This document shows positions 1 to 7,019 of a stretch of 22,989 nucleotides of DNA, piece by piece. Both the position numbers and the translations under genes were made by a program. Below the pieces are notes generated by a model. It had not been told where the DNA came from. It saw only the letters and a program-made list of their open reading frames with translations, and searched no databases. Each line of letters begins with the position of its first letter. Position 1 is the stretch's first letter. Source of the stretch: Ignavibacteriales bacterium (lineage in GTDB: Bacteria; Bacteroidota; Ignavibacteria; Ignavibacteriales; Melioribacteraceae); the NCBI GenBank assembly GCA_007280825.1, contig QYQI01000057.1:1-22989 (forward strand), given 5' to 3'.

Positions 1-33
1 AATTTTCTATTTGAGGAAGAACTATTCTTTCCA

Positions 34-507
34 TTATTTAAGCGAATCCAAAATTTCAAAAACTTTTTCTTTATTTAGATTTTCAAAGTAGTCTTCATTC
101 ACTGCGATCATGGGAGCGTAACCGCAAGCGCCCATACATTCAACTTCTTCAAGGGAATATTTCCCATCCGGAGAAACTTCCATGTGATCAAGTCCTAATT
201 TGTATTTTACACCATCCCATATTTCATAAGCTCCGCGAAGCATACACGAAACATTCGTACAAACTTGAACATGATATTTACCCATCGGTTTGGTATGATA
301 CATTGTATAGAATGTAACTACACTTAGAACATTTACTTTATCAATACCAAGAACATTGGCGATCTCTTCCATTACTTCATTGCTTATGTATCCGTTCTGT
401 TCTTGAGCGATATAAACAGTATCCATAACAGCTGCAAGTGCTGTTGGATATTTTTTCCTAGCAGCTTCTATTCTTGTAATATTTTCTTCTGTGAATTTGA
501 AACCCAT
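34..507 (-). CDS. nuoE: NADH-quinone oxidoreductase subunit E (24-kDa-type, 2Fe-2S)
   Basis: This is the thioredoxin-like [2Fe-2S] subunit of the complex I NADH-dehydrogenase module, which works with NuoF at the cytoplasmic tip of the peripheral arm. The 157-residue length is normal. The four cluster ligands are visible as C83-x4-C88 and C124-x3-C128 (the second in the segment ECMGACGYAPM), and the N-terminal helical segment with YISNEVMEEIA is typical of the family. The gene starts with ATG at 507 and lies 47 bases downstream of nuoD in the same direction, so it is the last visible gene of a nuoA-B-C-D-E run. nuoF would be expected just beyond the left edge of the window. Nothing about it is unusual. 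Confidence 0.95.
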   Translation of the reverse strand: MGFKFTEENITRIEAARKKYPTALAAVMDTVYIAQEQNGYISNEVMEEIANVLGIDKVNVLSVVTFYTMYHTKPMGKYHVQVCTNVSCMLRGAYEIWDGVKYKLGLDHMEVSPDGKYSLEEVECMGACGYAPMIAVNEDYFENLNKEKVFEILDSLK

Positions 508-554
508 TTTAAATTCGACCTTTTCTTACTCTTTCTCTTAATCTTACTCTTAGA

Positions 555-1805
555 TTACTTATCCGCTTCTCCCATTACCGGATCAAGTGAACCAATGATT
601 GCAACAACATCGGAAACCATAGCACCTTTGCATAACTGCGATACAGCTTGCAGATTGCAAAATGATGGTGAATGAATCTTCAATTTCCAGGGCTGTCCGC
701 TTCCGTTACTTACAATATAAAATCCTAACTCGCCTTTCGGATTTTCAACAGATAAATATGTATCGCCAATCGGTGGATTAATTCCAAAATTGATAATCAT
801 AAAATCGTGAATAAGTTCTTCCATCTTGGAATAGATTTCTGTTTTGTGAGAAAGAACTTTCTTTGGATTGTTTGCAATCACTTCGCCTTGCGGTATTTTA
901 TCCAAACATTGATACAAAATTTTTATACTCTCTCTTACTTCATCACCTCTCTGGAAATATCTAGCAAGACAATCACCTTGAGAGAATGTTGGAATTTTAA
1001 AATCTATTTCATTGTAAAACAAATATGGCTTAGCACGGCGTACATCATATTCTACTCCGCTTGCACGAAGATTGGGACCGGTTACACCGAGTGCAATAGC
1101 ATCTTCTTTAGGTAAAATACCGATACCTTCAAGCCGTTGAATAAAAATTCTATTAGAGAGCAACAGTTTATCCATCTCGACCAATGCCGGTTCCAATTCG
1201 GCTAAGAACTGTTTAATCTCAGCAAATGCTTGATCATCAATATCGGAAGCAACACCACCGATGCGTGTATAACTTGTAGTGAATCTCGCACCGGCAATTC
1301 TATCAAAAATACTATTAACCTTTTCGCGTTCACGGAATGTCCACATCACCATCGTTACAGCGCCGACATCCATTGCAAACGTTCCAATTGCAACCATGTG
1401 TGCTGCAATTCTGGAAAGTTCCGAAACGATCATTCGAATATATTGCGCACGTTTAGGCGCTTCGATTCCGGCAAGTTTTTCTACAGCGAGAACGTAACCA
1501 ACATTGTTGCACATTGTTCCGGTGTAATCAAGACGGTCTGTATGCGGAATAAATTCGATGTGGCTCATATTTTCTGCCATCTTCTCATAACCGCGATGCA
1601 GATAACCGAGTTCGGGTACAATTCCAACAACAGTTTCACCATCGAGCCGCAACACAAGTCGAAGTACACCGTGTGTTGCCGGGTGCTGCGGACCCATATT
1701 GATCACCATTTCGTTTTCAAGAACATCTTCGATAGTGAGGTTTTGATCTTCCTGAAGTTTCTTAAGAAGTTTTTCGTCGTTATATATTTGTTGAATTCTA
1801 TCCAT
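555..1805 (-). CDS. nuoD: NADH-quinone oxidoreductase subunit D (49-kDa-type)
   Basis: NuoD forms, with NuoB, the quinone-binding end of the peripheral arm of complex I and descends from the large subunit of NiFe hydrogenases. The 416-residue protein carries the family hallmark MGPQHPATHG near residue 37, followed by LRLDGE and GYLHRG. The C-terminal half has the PPIGDTYLSVENPKGELGFY segment in modified form, and the protein ends with the GSLDPVMGEADK tail, where family members usually end in GS-DPV-GE-DR. The hydrogenase Cys ligands are absent, as expected for NuoD. The ATG at 1805 is one base from the nuoC stop, so the two are translationally coupled. It is not fused to nuoC, unlike the NuoCD of enterobacteria. 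Confidence 0.96.
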   Translation of the reverse strand: MDRIQQIYNDEKLLKKLQEDQNLTIEDVLENEMVINMGPQHPATHGVLRLVLRLDGETVVGIVPELGYLHRGYEKMAENMSHIEFIPHTDRLDYTGTMCNNVGYVLAVEKLAGIEAPKRAQYIRMIVSELSRIAAHMVAIGTFAMDVGAVTMVMWTFREREKVNSIFDRIAGARFTTSYTRIGGVASDIDDQAFAEIKQFLAELEPALVEMDKLLLSNRIFIQRLEGIGILPKEDAIALGVTGPNLRASGVEYDVRRAKPYLFYNEIDFKIPTFSQGDCLARYFQRGDEVRESIKILYQCLDKIPQGEVIANNPKKVLSHKTEIYSKMEELIHDFMIINFGINPPIGDTYLSVENPKGELGFYIVSNGSGQPWKLKIHSPSFCNLQAVSQLCKGAMVSDVVAIIGSLDPVMGEADK

Positions 1806-1806
1806 T

Positions 1807-2301
1807 CTATTCTGCCTTAAAAGGAAGCGGCAAAGAACCGGGAATACCCAGAACAGGAAAATCTTTTCTCAACGGGTGGTATTCAAATCCTTCGGGCATA
1901 TACATTCTTCTAAGATCGGGATGGTTGATAAATTTAATTCCATACATATCCCATGTTTCGCGTTCGTACCAATTTGCACTTTGCCAAACAAATGATACAG
2001 TTTCTATAGTTGGAGGATTGTCATCAATATTCGATTTAAGTCTTAACGCGTAATTTAATTTGAAAGAATAGATGTGGTAAACTGTTGTAAATCTTTTTTT
2101 GCGTGTTGCCCAATCAATCGCAGTTACATCTTTACACATGATGAATTGAAGATCGGGATCCTCTTTCAAATATTTTCCAAGATTAACAATTTGATCTTTC
2201 TTAATTGTAATACAGAGATCGTCTCTAAAATCTGAGACTTCTTCTACGGATTCGCCAAATTTTTCTTTTATTTTTTCAACAATTAGTTCTTTGGTATTCA
2301 T
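1807..2301 (-). CDS. nuoC: NADH-quinone oxidoreductase subunit C (30-kDa-type)
   Basis: NuoC is a structural subunit of the complex I peripheral arm that packs against NuoD. The 164-residue protein contains the diagnostic signature ERETWDMYGIKF (about residues 113-124), followed by the HPDLRRMYMPEGFEYHPLRKDFP region, which matches the family motif of an ERE-x2-D-x-[FY]-G-I stretch and a downstream HPLRKDFP. It is at the short end for the family, which I associate with the Bacteroidota/Chlorobiota side of the tree. The start is ATG at 2301, three bases after the nuoB stop, and the stop is one base from the nuoD start. Confidence 0.95.
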   Translation of the reverse strand: MNTKELIVEKIKEKFGESVEEVSDFRDDLCITIKKDQIVNLGKYLKEDPDLQFIMCKDVTAIDWATRKKRFTTVYHIYSFKLNYALRLKSNIDDNPPTIETVSFVWQSANWYERETWDMYGIKFINHPDLRRMYMPEGFEYHPLRKDFPVLGIPGSLPLPFKAE

Positions 2302-2304
2302 CGG

Positions 2305-2823
2305 TCAGTTTTGAGAGTGTTCAAGTTCAGCAAGTGATCTGTTTTGAAAATCGCGTGCTTTGGTTTTTCCAATTTTATCTTGAATTGTCATTAATGCATT
2401 TAATAAATTTTCCGGACGAGGCGGACAGCCGGCAGTGTAAACATCAACCGGAAGAAATTGATCTATCCCTTGCACAACGCTATATGAACGGTACATTCCG
2501 CCGGAAGAAGTACAAGCGCCCATTGCAATAACCCATTTTGGTTCCGGCATTTGATCATAAATTCTTCTAACAACTTGTGCCATTTTATATGTTACGGTTC
2601 CGGCTACAATCATAAGATCGGATTGACGCGGGCTAAAACGCATTACTTCGGAACCAAATCTTGCTATATCATATTTCGGATCTGCGGCAGCTATCATTTC
2701 AATTGCACAGCAGGAAATTCCCATCGGCATTGGCCATACAGAACTTTTGCGAGACCATGCAACAATTGCATCTATTGTTGTTGTTAAAAATCCATCCTTT
2801 TGAAGTACAGCTTCTAATCCCAT
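2305..2823 (-). CDS. nuoB: NADH-quinone oxidoreductase subunit B (PSST-type, cluster N2)
   Basis: NuoB carries the [4Fe-4S] cluster N2, the last electron carrier before quinone in complex I. All four ligands are present in the 172-residue protein: the adjacent pair C38-C39 in GISCCAIEM, C104 in MGACTSSGGMY and C133 in TAGCPPRPE. The quinone-site motif around RFSPRQSDLMIVAGTV (residues 62-77) is also intact. The ATG at 2823 lies inside the end of nuoA (10-base overlap), and nuoC starts three bases after the stop, which implies co-translation along the nuo operon. Confidence 0.97.
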   Translation of the reverse strand: MGLEAVLQKDGFLTTTIDAIVAWSRKSSVWPMPMGISCCAIEMIAAADPKYDIARFGSEVMRFSPRQSDLMIVAGTVTYKMAQVVRRIYDQMPEPKWVIAMGACTSSGGMYRSYSVVQGIDQFLPVDVYTAGCPPRPENLLNALMTIQDKIGKTKARDFQNRSLAELEHSQN

Positions 2824-3182
2824 TTCAATCCGCCTTTCATATAGACATAAAGAAATCCCAATTCAAGTACAATTAAGAAGATAAGCATTGGCATAAAAGC
2901 AAAAATTCCAAGTTCGGAAAATAATTTTTTGAATTGTACCGCCCATGGATAAACATAAATTACTTCGATATCAAAAATGATGAACATCATTGTAACAAGA
3001 TAATACTTAATCGAAATTCTTTCGTGAGTTGAACCAACAGGATCTTTACCACTTTCATAAGTCATCTGTTTCACTTTATTGGGACGCTGTGGACCAAAAA
3101 GAGTTGAGGAAAAAACAACTATTCCTCCAAAAGCAGCAGCTACAATTATTACTAGAATAATAGGTATGTAATCAAATATCAT
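2814..3182 (-). CDS. nuoA: NADH-quinone oxidoreductase subunit A (membrane)
   Basis: NuoA is a small membrane subunit at the junction between the membrane and peripheral arms of complex I. The 122-residue protein has three predicted membrane helices (about residues 4-26, 62-82 and 92-114). The long loop between helices 1 and 2 contains the conserved YESGKDPVGS, equivalent to the ESG-P loop that reaches the quinone site, and the segment FIIFDIEVIYVYPWAV is characteristic of the second helix. It is the first gene of the nuo run, starting with ATG at 3182. The 133-base gap to lysJ upstream carries a promoter candidate and a weak hairpin, so the operon probably has its own start point. Confidence 0.95.
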   Translation of the reverse strand: MIFDYIPIILVIIVAAAFGGIVVFSSTLFGPQRPNKVKQMTYESGKDPVGSTHERISIKYYLVTMMFIIFDIEVIYVYPWAVQFKKLFSELGIFAFMPMLIFLIVLELGFLYVYMKGGLKWD

Positions 3183-3206
3183 AGAAATATTTCATTTTTT
3201 GCACGG

Positions 3207-3239
3207 GAAAAATAAACGAATTGAGGTTAGAAAGCAAAA
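3207..3239 (-). promoter_or_regulatory. candidate promoter for the nuo operon
   Basis: On the minus strand, TTTTG (3235-3239) and TATTTTTC (3207-3214) are separated by exactly 20 bases. This resembles the Bacteroidota -33 TTTG / -7 TAnnTTTG promoter with one mismatch. The predicted transcript would begin about 18 bases before the nuoA ATG. The same TTG-N20-TAnnTT layout recurs upstream of lysW and of the acyl-CoA synthetase. The region is AT-rich, so chance matches are possible. Confidence 0.35.
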
Positions 3240-3268
3240 CGGAACATAGAATGTAGAACGATGGGTGT

Positions 3269-3295
3269 AGAGTAAAATACGGTATTAAATACTCT
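3269..3295 (-). other. imperfect hairpin between lysJ and nuoA
   Basis: The arms AGAGTA (3269-3274) and TACTCT (3290-3295) enclose a second pairing, AATAC with GTATT, with small asymmetric bulges. It lies 21 bases after the lysJ stop. No T-run follows on the minus strand, so it is not a standard intrinsic terminator. It could weaken read-through from the lys operon into nuoA. Confidence 0.3.
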
Positions 3296-3315
3296 GCAAC
3301 TAAACTCTGAACATT

Positions 3316-4470
3316 TTAGGCAAGTACTTTCACTAATATTTCTATAACTGTATCCAAATCCTCATAACTTATTACCAACGGCGGAAGCATACGTAATACA
3401 GTGGTTCCGGCAGGTAAAGAAAGTATTTTATGATTAAGTAATTCAAGTATTACTGGCTGAGATTTATCTTTTAATTCTATGCCGATCATCAATCCGATGA
3501 TTCTAATCTCACGGACTTTTGAGAGCGGATGTTTTTCCAATTTCTCTTTGAAATATTTTCCTTTTGCTTCGGCTTGTTCCCACAATTTATTTTCAAGCAT
3601 AAAATCTATTGCAGCTATTCCCGCAGCGCATGCAAGCGGGTTGCCGCCAAAGGTTGAGCCGTGTTTACTTTTTTCAACTGCTATTTTATCAGAACAAAGT
3701 AATGCACCCATCGGAAATCCGCCGGCGATTGATTTTGCGAGCGTCATCATATCTGCTTCGATTCCAAGATACTCTATTGCAAACATTTTTCCTGTTCTGC
3801 AAAATCCGGTTTGTATCTCATCAATAATTAGAAGAATATTTTTTTCATTACAAAGCTGCCTTACTTTTTGGAAATATTCTTTCTGCCCAATATTAATTCC
3901 GCCTTCGCCCTGGATCGGTTCAAGAATAATTCCCGCAGTATCATCATCAACCGCTTCTGCAAGTTTTTCAAAATTGTTGAAAGGAACGAAAGAGAAACCC
4001 GGCACAAGCGGTTCAAATCCTTCGCGGTACTCTTTTTTATAAGTTGCGCTTAACGCACCCATTGTTCTGCCGTGAAAACCTTTCATTGCTGCAATGAATT
4101 TTGTTTTCTTGGTATTCAAGCGTGCAAATTTTATTGCCGCTTCAATCGCTTCGGTACCGCTGTTCGTTAGAAATGCTTTAGTTAAATTTTTAGGTGCAAT
4201 ACTGAAAAGTTTTTCCAAAAAAATTGCTTTTGTATCATTGTAAAAAGTGTTTGGACAAGTAATAAGGGTTGCCGCTTGTTTTGAAATTGCCTCAACAACT
4301 TTGTCATTAGAATGACCAACATTAGCTACACTAATCCCCGCAGCCATGTCAATATATTCATTACCTTGATCATCCCATACGCGCGCTCCTTTTCCTCTAA
4401 CTAGTACAACATCGCGGCGAGGGTAAACATCAATTTCATATTGCTGGGTGATTGCTTTGTAGTCTTTCAT
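3316..4470 (-). CDS. lysJ: LysW-linked aminotransferase (LysJ / ArgD type, PLP class III)
   Basis: This is a class III PLP aminotransferase of the acetylornithine aminotransferase family. By context it converts LysW-bound aminoadipate semialdehyde (or glutamate semialdehyde) to LysW-lysine (or LysW-ornithine), with glutamate as amino donor. In the 384-residue protein NSGTEAIEAAIKFAR (about 103-117) is the phosphate-binding region, IIDEIQTGFCRTG (215-227) carries the PLP-pyridine Asp217, and the Schiff-base lysine is K246 in LAKSIAGGFPMGA. The GSTFGGNPLACAAG segment is also present. ATG at 4470 overlaps the lysZ stop by 4 bases (ATGA). Sequence alone cannot separate LysJ from ArgD; the operon makes the carrier-linked role likely. 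In organisms with this pathway one aminotransferase may serve both lysine and arginine. Confidence 0.88.
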   Translation of the reverse strand: MKDYKAITQQYEIDVYPRRDVVLVRGKGARVWDDQGNEYIDMAAGISVANVGHSNDKVVEAISKQAATLITCPNTFYNDTKAIFLEKLFSIAPKNLTKAFLTNSGTEAIEAAIKFARLNTKKTKFIAAMKGFHGRTMGALSATYKKEYREGFEPLVPGFSFVPFNNFEKLAEAVDDDTAGIILEPIQGEGGINIGQKEYFQKVRQLCNEKNILLIIDEIQTGFCRTGKMFAIEYLGIEADMMTLAKSIAGGFPMGALLCSDKIAVEKSKHGSTFGGNPLACAAGIAAIDFMLENKLWEQAEAKGKYFKEKLEKHPLSKVREIRIIGLMIGIELKDKSQPVILELLNHKILSLPAGTTVLRMLPPLVISYEDLDTVIEILVKVLA

Positions 4471-5258
4471 TGTATTGTTGTTCCCTTTCCATTTAATGCA
4501 TCTTTAATTGGATTTTCAGTTCTGCCGTCTGAGAGAATAACAGTTGTATCTCCCGATTCGAACAATTTTCTTAAAGCAAGAATTTTCCTTTTCATTCTTC
4601 CATCAACTTTTTGTTCCATTTCTTTTAATTCTGTTTTAGAAATTTTTGAAACAAGTGATGAAGGATCGTTTTTATCTAATAAAAATCCAGGCGCTTCAAT
4701 CAGCGAAATTATTTTTTCGGCTTTGAATTCATTTTGAAGTAAAGCAATGATGTCATCGTTCTCGGAATTTATCGCGAAATTATTTTCATCAATCAATGGA
4801 ACGGTAAGAACAGGTGTGTAGCCATTATCTAATAACAAATCTAAGAGTTGTCTATTAATCGCCTTCGGTTTACCGGAAAAATCTCTTAGCAATAATGTTT
4901 TTCCGCCTTCGCGGACTTTAATTCCACTGTTTCTTTTACCTTGTATAACTTTTCCATCTAAGCCGGAAAGCCCGACTGCATTAACACCATTCTGTTGAAA
5001 CAATTCTACAATGCGTTTGTTCTTAAGTCCGGCATAAGCCATCATAGCAAGGTCAATAGTATTCTTGTCACTAAAGACAGAATCGTAACCGGATAATGAC
5101 GTTACAACTTTTTTCTGAATATTTAATTTCTGCGCAAGTTCATCTCTTAATGCATTAGCACCGTGCACAACAATAAATTTTTCATTGATCGTGGCTAAAT
5201 CTTTTACGATCCCAACAAGATTTAAATCCTTCCCTCCGCCAATCTTAATTAAAAGCAT
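4467..5258 (-). CDS. lysZ: [LysW]-aminoadipate / [LysW]-glutamate kinase (LysZ)
   Basis: This is an amino-acid kinase of the N-acetylglutamate kinase superfamily that phosphorylates the free side-chain carboxyl of the LysW-bound substrate using ATP. In the 263-residue protein KIGGGKD (residues 5-11) begins the nucleotide-binding core, VVHGAN (about 30-35) is the second glycine-rich loop, and VDGRMKRKILAL near the C-terminus holds the ATP-phosphate lysines. The segment EGGKTLLLRDFSGKPKAIN, in the place occupied by the short substrate lid of ordinary ArgB, fits the LysZ branch rather than ArgB as I remember them. An SD-like GGAG lies 6 bases before the ATG at 5258, which is inside the last codons of the glutamine amidotransferase gene (10-base overlap). 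The stop overlaps the lysJ start (ATGA). Confidence 0.87.
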   Translation of the reverse strand: MLLIKIGGGKDLNLVGIVKDLATINEKFIVVHGANALRDELAQKLNIQKKVVTSLSGYDSVFSDKNTIDLAMMAYAGLKNKRIVELFQQNGVNAVGLSGLDGKVIQGKRNSGIKVREGGKTLLLRDFSGKPKAINRQLLDLLLDNGYTPVLTVPLIDENNFAINSENDDIIALLQNEFKAEKIISLIEAPGFLLDKNDPSSLVSKISKTELKEMEQKVDGRMKRKILALRKLFESGDTTVILSDGRTENPIKDALNGKGTTIQ

Positions 5259-5893
5259 GGGATCTCCGTTAATGAATTATTTTGAATCGATGCCCAATCA
5301 TTTTCAATTGATAATTTTTCTGAACAGACAATTAACATGTTATCGTTTTTTATAAGCTTCATCGTAAAATAGTCTTCATCTTCGTTGAAATGAGAATAGA
5401 CATACGCTGATTTATCGTCAGTCATAATAATATTCATCGCACGGATATAACTAGATTTCCTTTTAATTATCCCTGTCCCTTTCATTAAAGCATCTTTGAT
5501 ACTGCCTTTATCAAATTTTTTTATATAATTAAAAATTTTCTCTGCGCCTATTTTTCCTTCCTCTTTAATTTTTACACCTCTAAGTTCACCGTTAAAAATA
5601 AAAATGTACTTGTCATCATAGAACGGCATATTATTTTCAACCATAATTCCTTCATCTTTGAATGCGCTTCTGGCATGTGCAATCAAGCGATTTGAATCGC
5701 CGAATTGCGAAAGATCATCTTCCCAAATAGGATTTACATTTTTATAATAATTCCATTTCCCGTTTTGAAAATACGCACATCCCCAGCCGTGTCCTTGAAA
5801 TTCTTTACTGTTCTTGGAAATCTCTGAAAACTTATTGAGATACTCTGAACATGAAAATTTATTTTTTGAATTAACGTAAAGTAATCTGCACAT
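5249..5893 (-). CDS. stand-alone class II glutamine amidotransferase (EgtC/YafJ/Dug3-like), possible LysW hydrolase
   Basis: This is a 214-residue single-domain Ntn hydrolase with no synthetase or SIS partner domain. After removal of Met1, Cys2 (MCRLLYV) is the expected nucleophile. Family elements follow in order: GHGWGCAYF (residues 34-42), LIAHARSAFKDEG (carboxylate-binding Arg), NNMPF, and FIFNGELRG with the oxyanion-hole Asn-Gly. The family hydrolyses gamma-glutamyl amides: glutamine itself, gamma-glutamyl-hercynylcysteine sulfoxide (EgtC) or glutathione (Dug3). It is embedded in the LysW operon between lysY and lysZ and overlaps lysZ by 10 bases, so co-translation is likely. No clear Shine-Dalgarno precedes the ATG at 5893. 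LysK, which cuts the gamma-glutamyl amide joining LysW to its product, is not in the operon, and I infer this protein may do that job. It could instead be a simple glutaminase. Confidence 0.85.
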   Translation of the reverse strand: MCRLLYVNSKNKFSCSEYLNKFSEISKNSKEFQGHGWGCAYFQNGKWNYYKNVNPIWEDDLSQFGDSNRLIAHARSAFKDEGIMVENNMPFYDDKYIFIFNGELRGVKIKEEGKIGAEKIFNYIKKFDKGSIKDALMKGTGIIKRKSSYIRAMNIIMTDDKSAYVYSHFNEDEDYFTMKLIKNDNMLIVCSEKLSIENDWASIQNNSLTEIPCF

Positions 5894-5934
5894 ATTCTAG
5901 TCTCGAACTAAATGAATGATCTCAAACAAACCTA

Positions 5935-5992
5935 TCTTGAGGTTCTTCGTCGTTTCACTCCTCAGAATGACTTCGTCAGATTGGATGAAGTC
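5935..5992. repeat. dispersed intergenic repeat-like element between the amidotransferase gene and lysY
   Basis: This stretch contains a TGAGG/CCTCA hairpin (5938-5942 with 5960-5964), two direct copies of CTTCGTC 26 bases apart (5945-5951 and 5971-5977), and a GACTTC/GAAGTC pair (5969-5974 with 5987-5992) that brackets the lysY stop codon. The minus-strand wording ATTCTGAGGAGTGAAACGAC resembles an intergenic repeat I have seen in many bacterial genomes of this broad group. That is memory, and only one copy is in this window. It occupies most of the only sizeable gap (82 bases) in the second half of the operon. Confidence 0.45.
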
Positions 5993-7019
5993 CCGGAAAT
6001 TCTAATCCGGTCCGCTCATCAAAACCATTCATTAAATTAAATGCTTGAAGCGCTTGACCTGCTGCGCCTTTCATTAAATTATCAATCGCACTTATAACAA
6101 CAAGGCGGTTAGAAAACTCATCTTTCTTAAAACCAATATCGCAATAATTTGTGCCGATCAATAATTTCGGTTCGGGATAACGATAAATGCCTTCACTCTC
6201 TTTAACGATTCTTATGAACGGTTCATTACCGTATGCATCACGGTAAACTTTCCAAATATCTTTTTCTTGAAGATCATTTTTCAAGAAAACATGACAAGTA
6301 GCAAGCAACCCGCGAACCATATCAATCGCTGTTGCAGAAAAGTGAATTGTAACTTTTTGCCCGAATGAAAGTTCTTGAAGCATCTCTGCTGTGTGGCGAT
6401 GCTGTGTGGGCTGATAAGACCGCACAACATTTGCTCTCTCCGGATGATGTGATCCTTCGTTTCCTTTATTTCCGCCTTCGCTCGATCCAACTTTAACTTC
6501 AATTACAGTTCTATCTAATTCAACTAAATTATTTTTATAAAGCGGATACAAACCAAGTATGCTGGCAGTTGCATTACATCCCGCACTTGAAATGTAATTT
6601 GCTTTCTTCATCTCTTCGCGGTGAAGTTCAGGAATACCGTAAACGAATTCGTTCAACAAATCCGGACGCGCATGTTTATGCCCGTACCATTTTTCATATT
6701 CGTTAGCACCTTTTAAGCGGAAGTCAGCGCTGAGATCAATAATCTTTGGCGCAAACTTTTTAAATTCATCAATCTTATTCTGTGATCTGTTATGAGGCAA
6801 GCATAAAAATAAAAGATCACACGATTGGAGTTCATTTACCGAACTAAATTTCAGCATTGTAGACTTGCGCAAATTCGGATGGATCTTGTAAACAAATTTT
6901 CCGGTATAGCTTTCGGATGTAACTTGATTCACTTCAACATTAGGATGAAATAGTAAAAGTCTAAGTAACTCTCCTCCTGTATAACCTGAAGCACCAATGA
7001 TCGAAACTTTTAATTTCAT
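5976..7019 (-). CDS. lysY: [LysW]-aminoadipyl/glutamyl phosphate reductase (LysY / ArgC type)
   Basis: This is an NADPH-dependent reductase of the N-acetyl-gamma-glutamyl-phosphate reductase family. It reduces the LysW-bound acyl phosphate made by LysZ to the semialdehyde. The 347-residue protein has the Rossmann start VSIIGASGYTGGELLRLL (residues 5-22), DLSADFRLK (95-103), the catalytic Cys148 in ISSAGCNATAS, and the HRH segment (207-209) that supplies the catalytic His. KVGSSEGGNKGNEGSHHPER replaces the shorter loop of ordinary ArgC, which fits the LysY branch. ATG at 7019 overlaps the lysX stop by 4 bases. The stop codon (5976-5978) lies inside a repeat-like hairpin region, and the protein ends in GLEFPGLHPI, a normal family end, so the repeat did not visibly truncate it. 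Confidence 0.9.
   Translation of the reverse strand: MKLKVSIIGASGYTGGELLRLLLFHPNVEVNQVTSESYTGKFVYKIHPNLRKSTMLKFSSVNELQSCDLLFLCLPHNRSQNKIDEFKKFAPKIIDLSADFRLKGANEYEKWYGHKHARPDLLNEFVYGIPELHREEMKKANYISSAGCNATASILGLYPLYKNNLVELDRTVIEVKVGSSEGGNKGNEGSHHPERANVVRSYQPTQHRHTAEMLQELSFGQKVTIHFSATAIDMVRGLLATCHVFLKNDLQEKDIWKVYRDAYGNEPFIRIVKESEGIYRYPEPKLLIGTNYCDIGFKKDEFSNRLVVISAIDNLMKGAAGQALQAFNLMNGFDERTGLEFPGLHPI

Noticed and set aside
1230..1820. Long open frame on the plus strand opposite nuoD
   Set aside because: Its product is rich in Cys, His and Asn with no domain, and it is antisense to an unmistakable nuoD. It is a shadow of that gene's codon pattern.
3479..4042. Long open frame on the plus strand opposite lysJ
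   Set aside because: It runs antisense to a well-supported aminotransferase, has low-complexity Ser/Ile/Pro-rich composition, and shows no ribosome-binding site or recognisable motif.
5249..5893. Amidotransferase domain of GlmS, PurF, asparagine synthetase or GltB
   Set aside because: The protein stops after about 214 residues, with no second catalytic domain and no frameshifted remainder downstream, because lysZ starts inside its end.
3316..7019. Ordinary argC-argB-argD acetylated arginine cluster
   Set aside because: LysW with its EDWGE tail and the LysX ATP-grasp ligase are in the same overlapping operon, and the ArgB- and ArgC-like proteins carry loops fitting LysZ and LysY. No argJ or argA is present.
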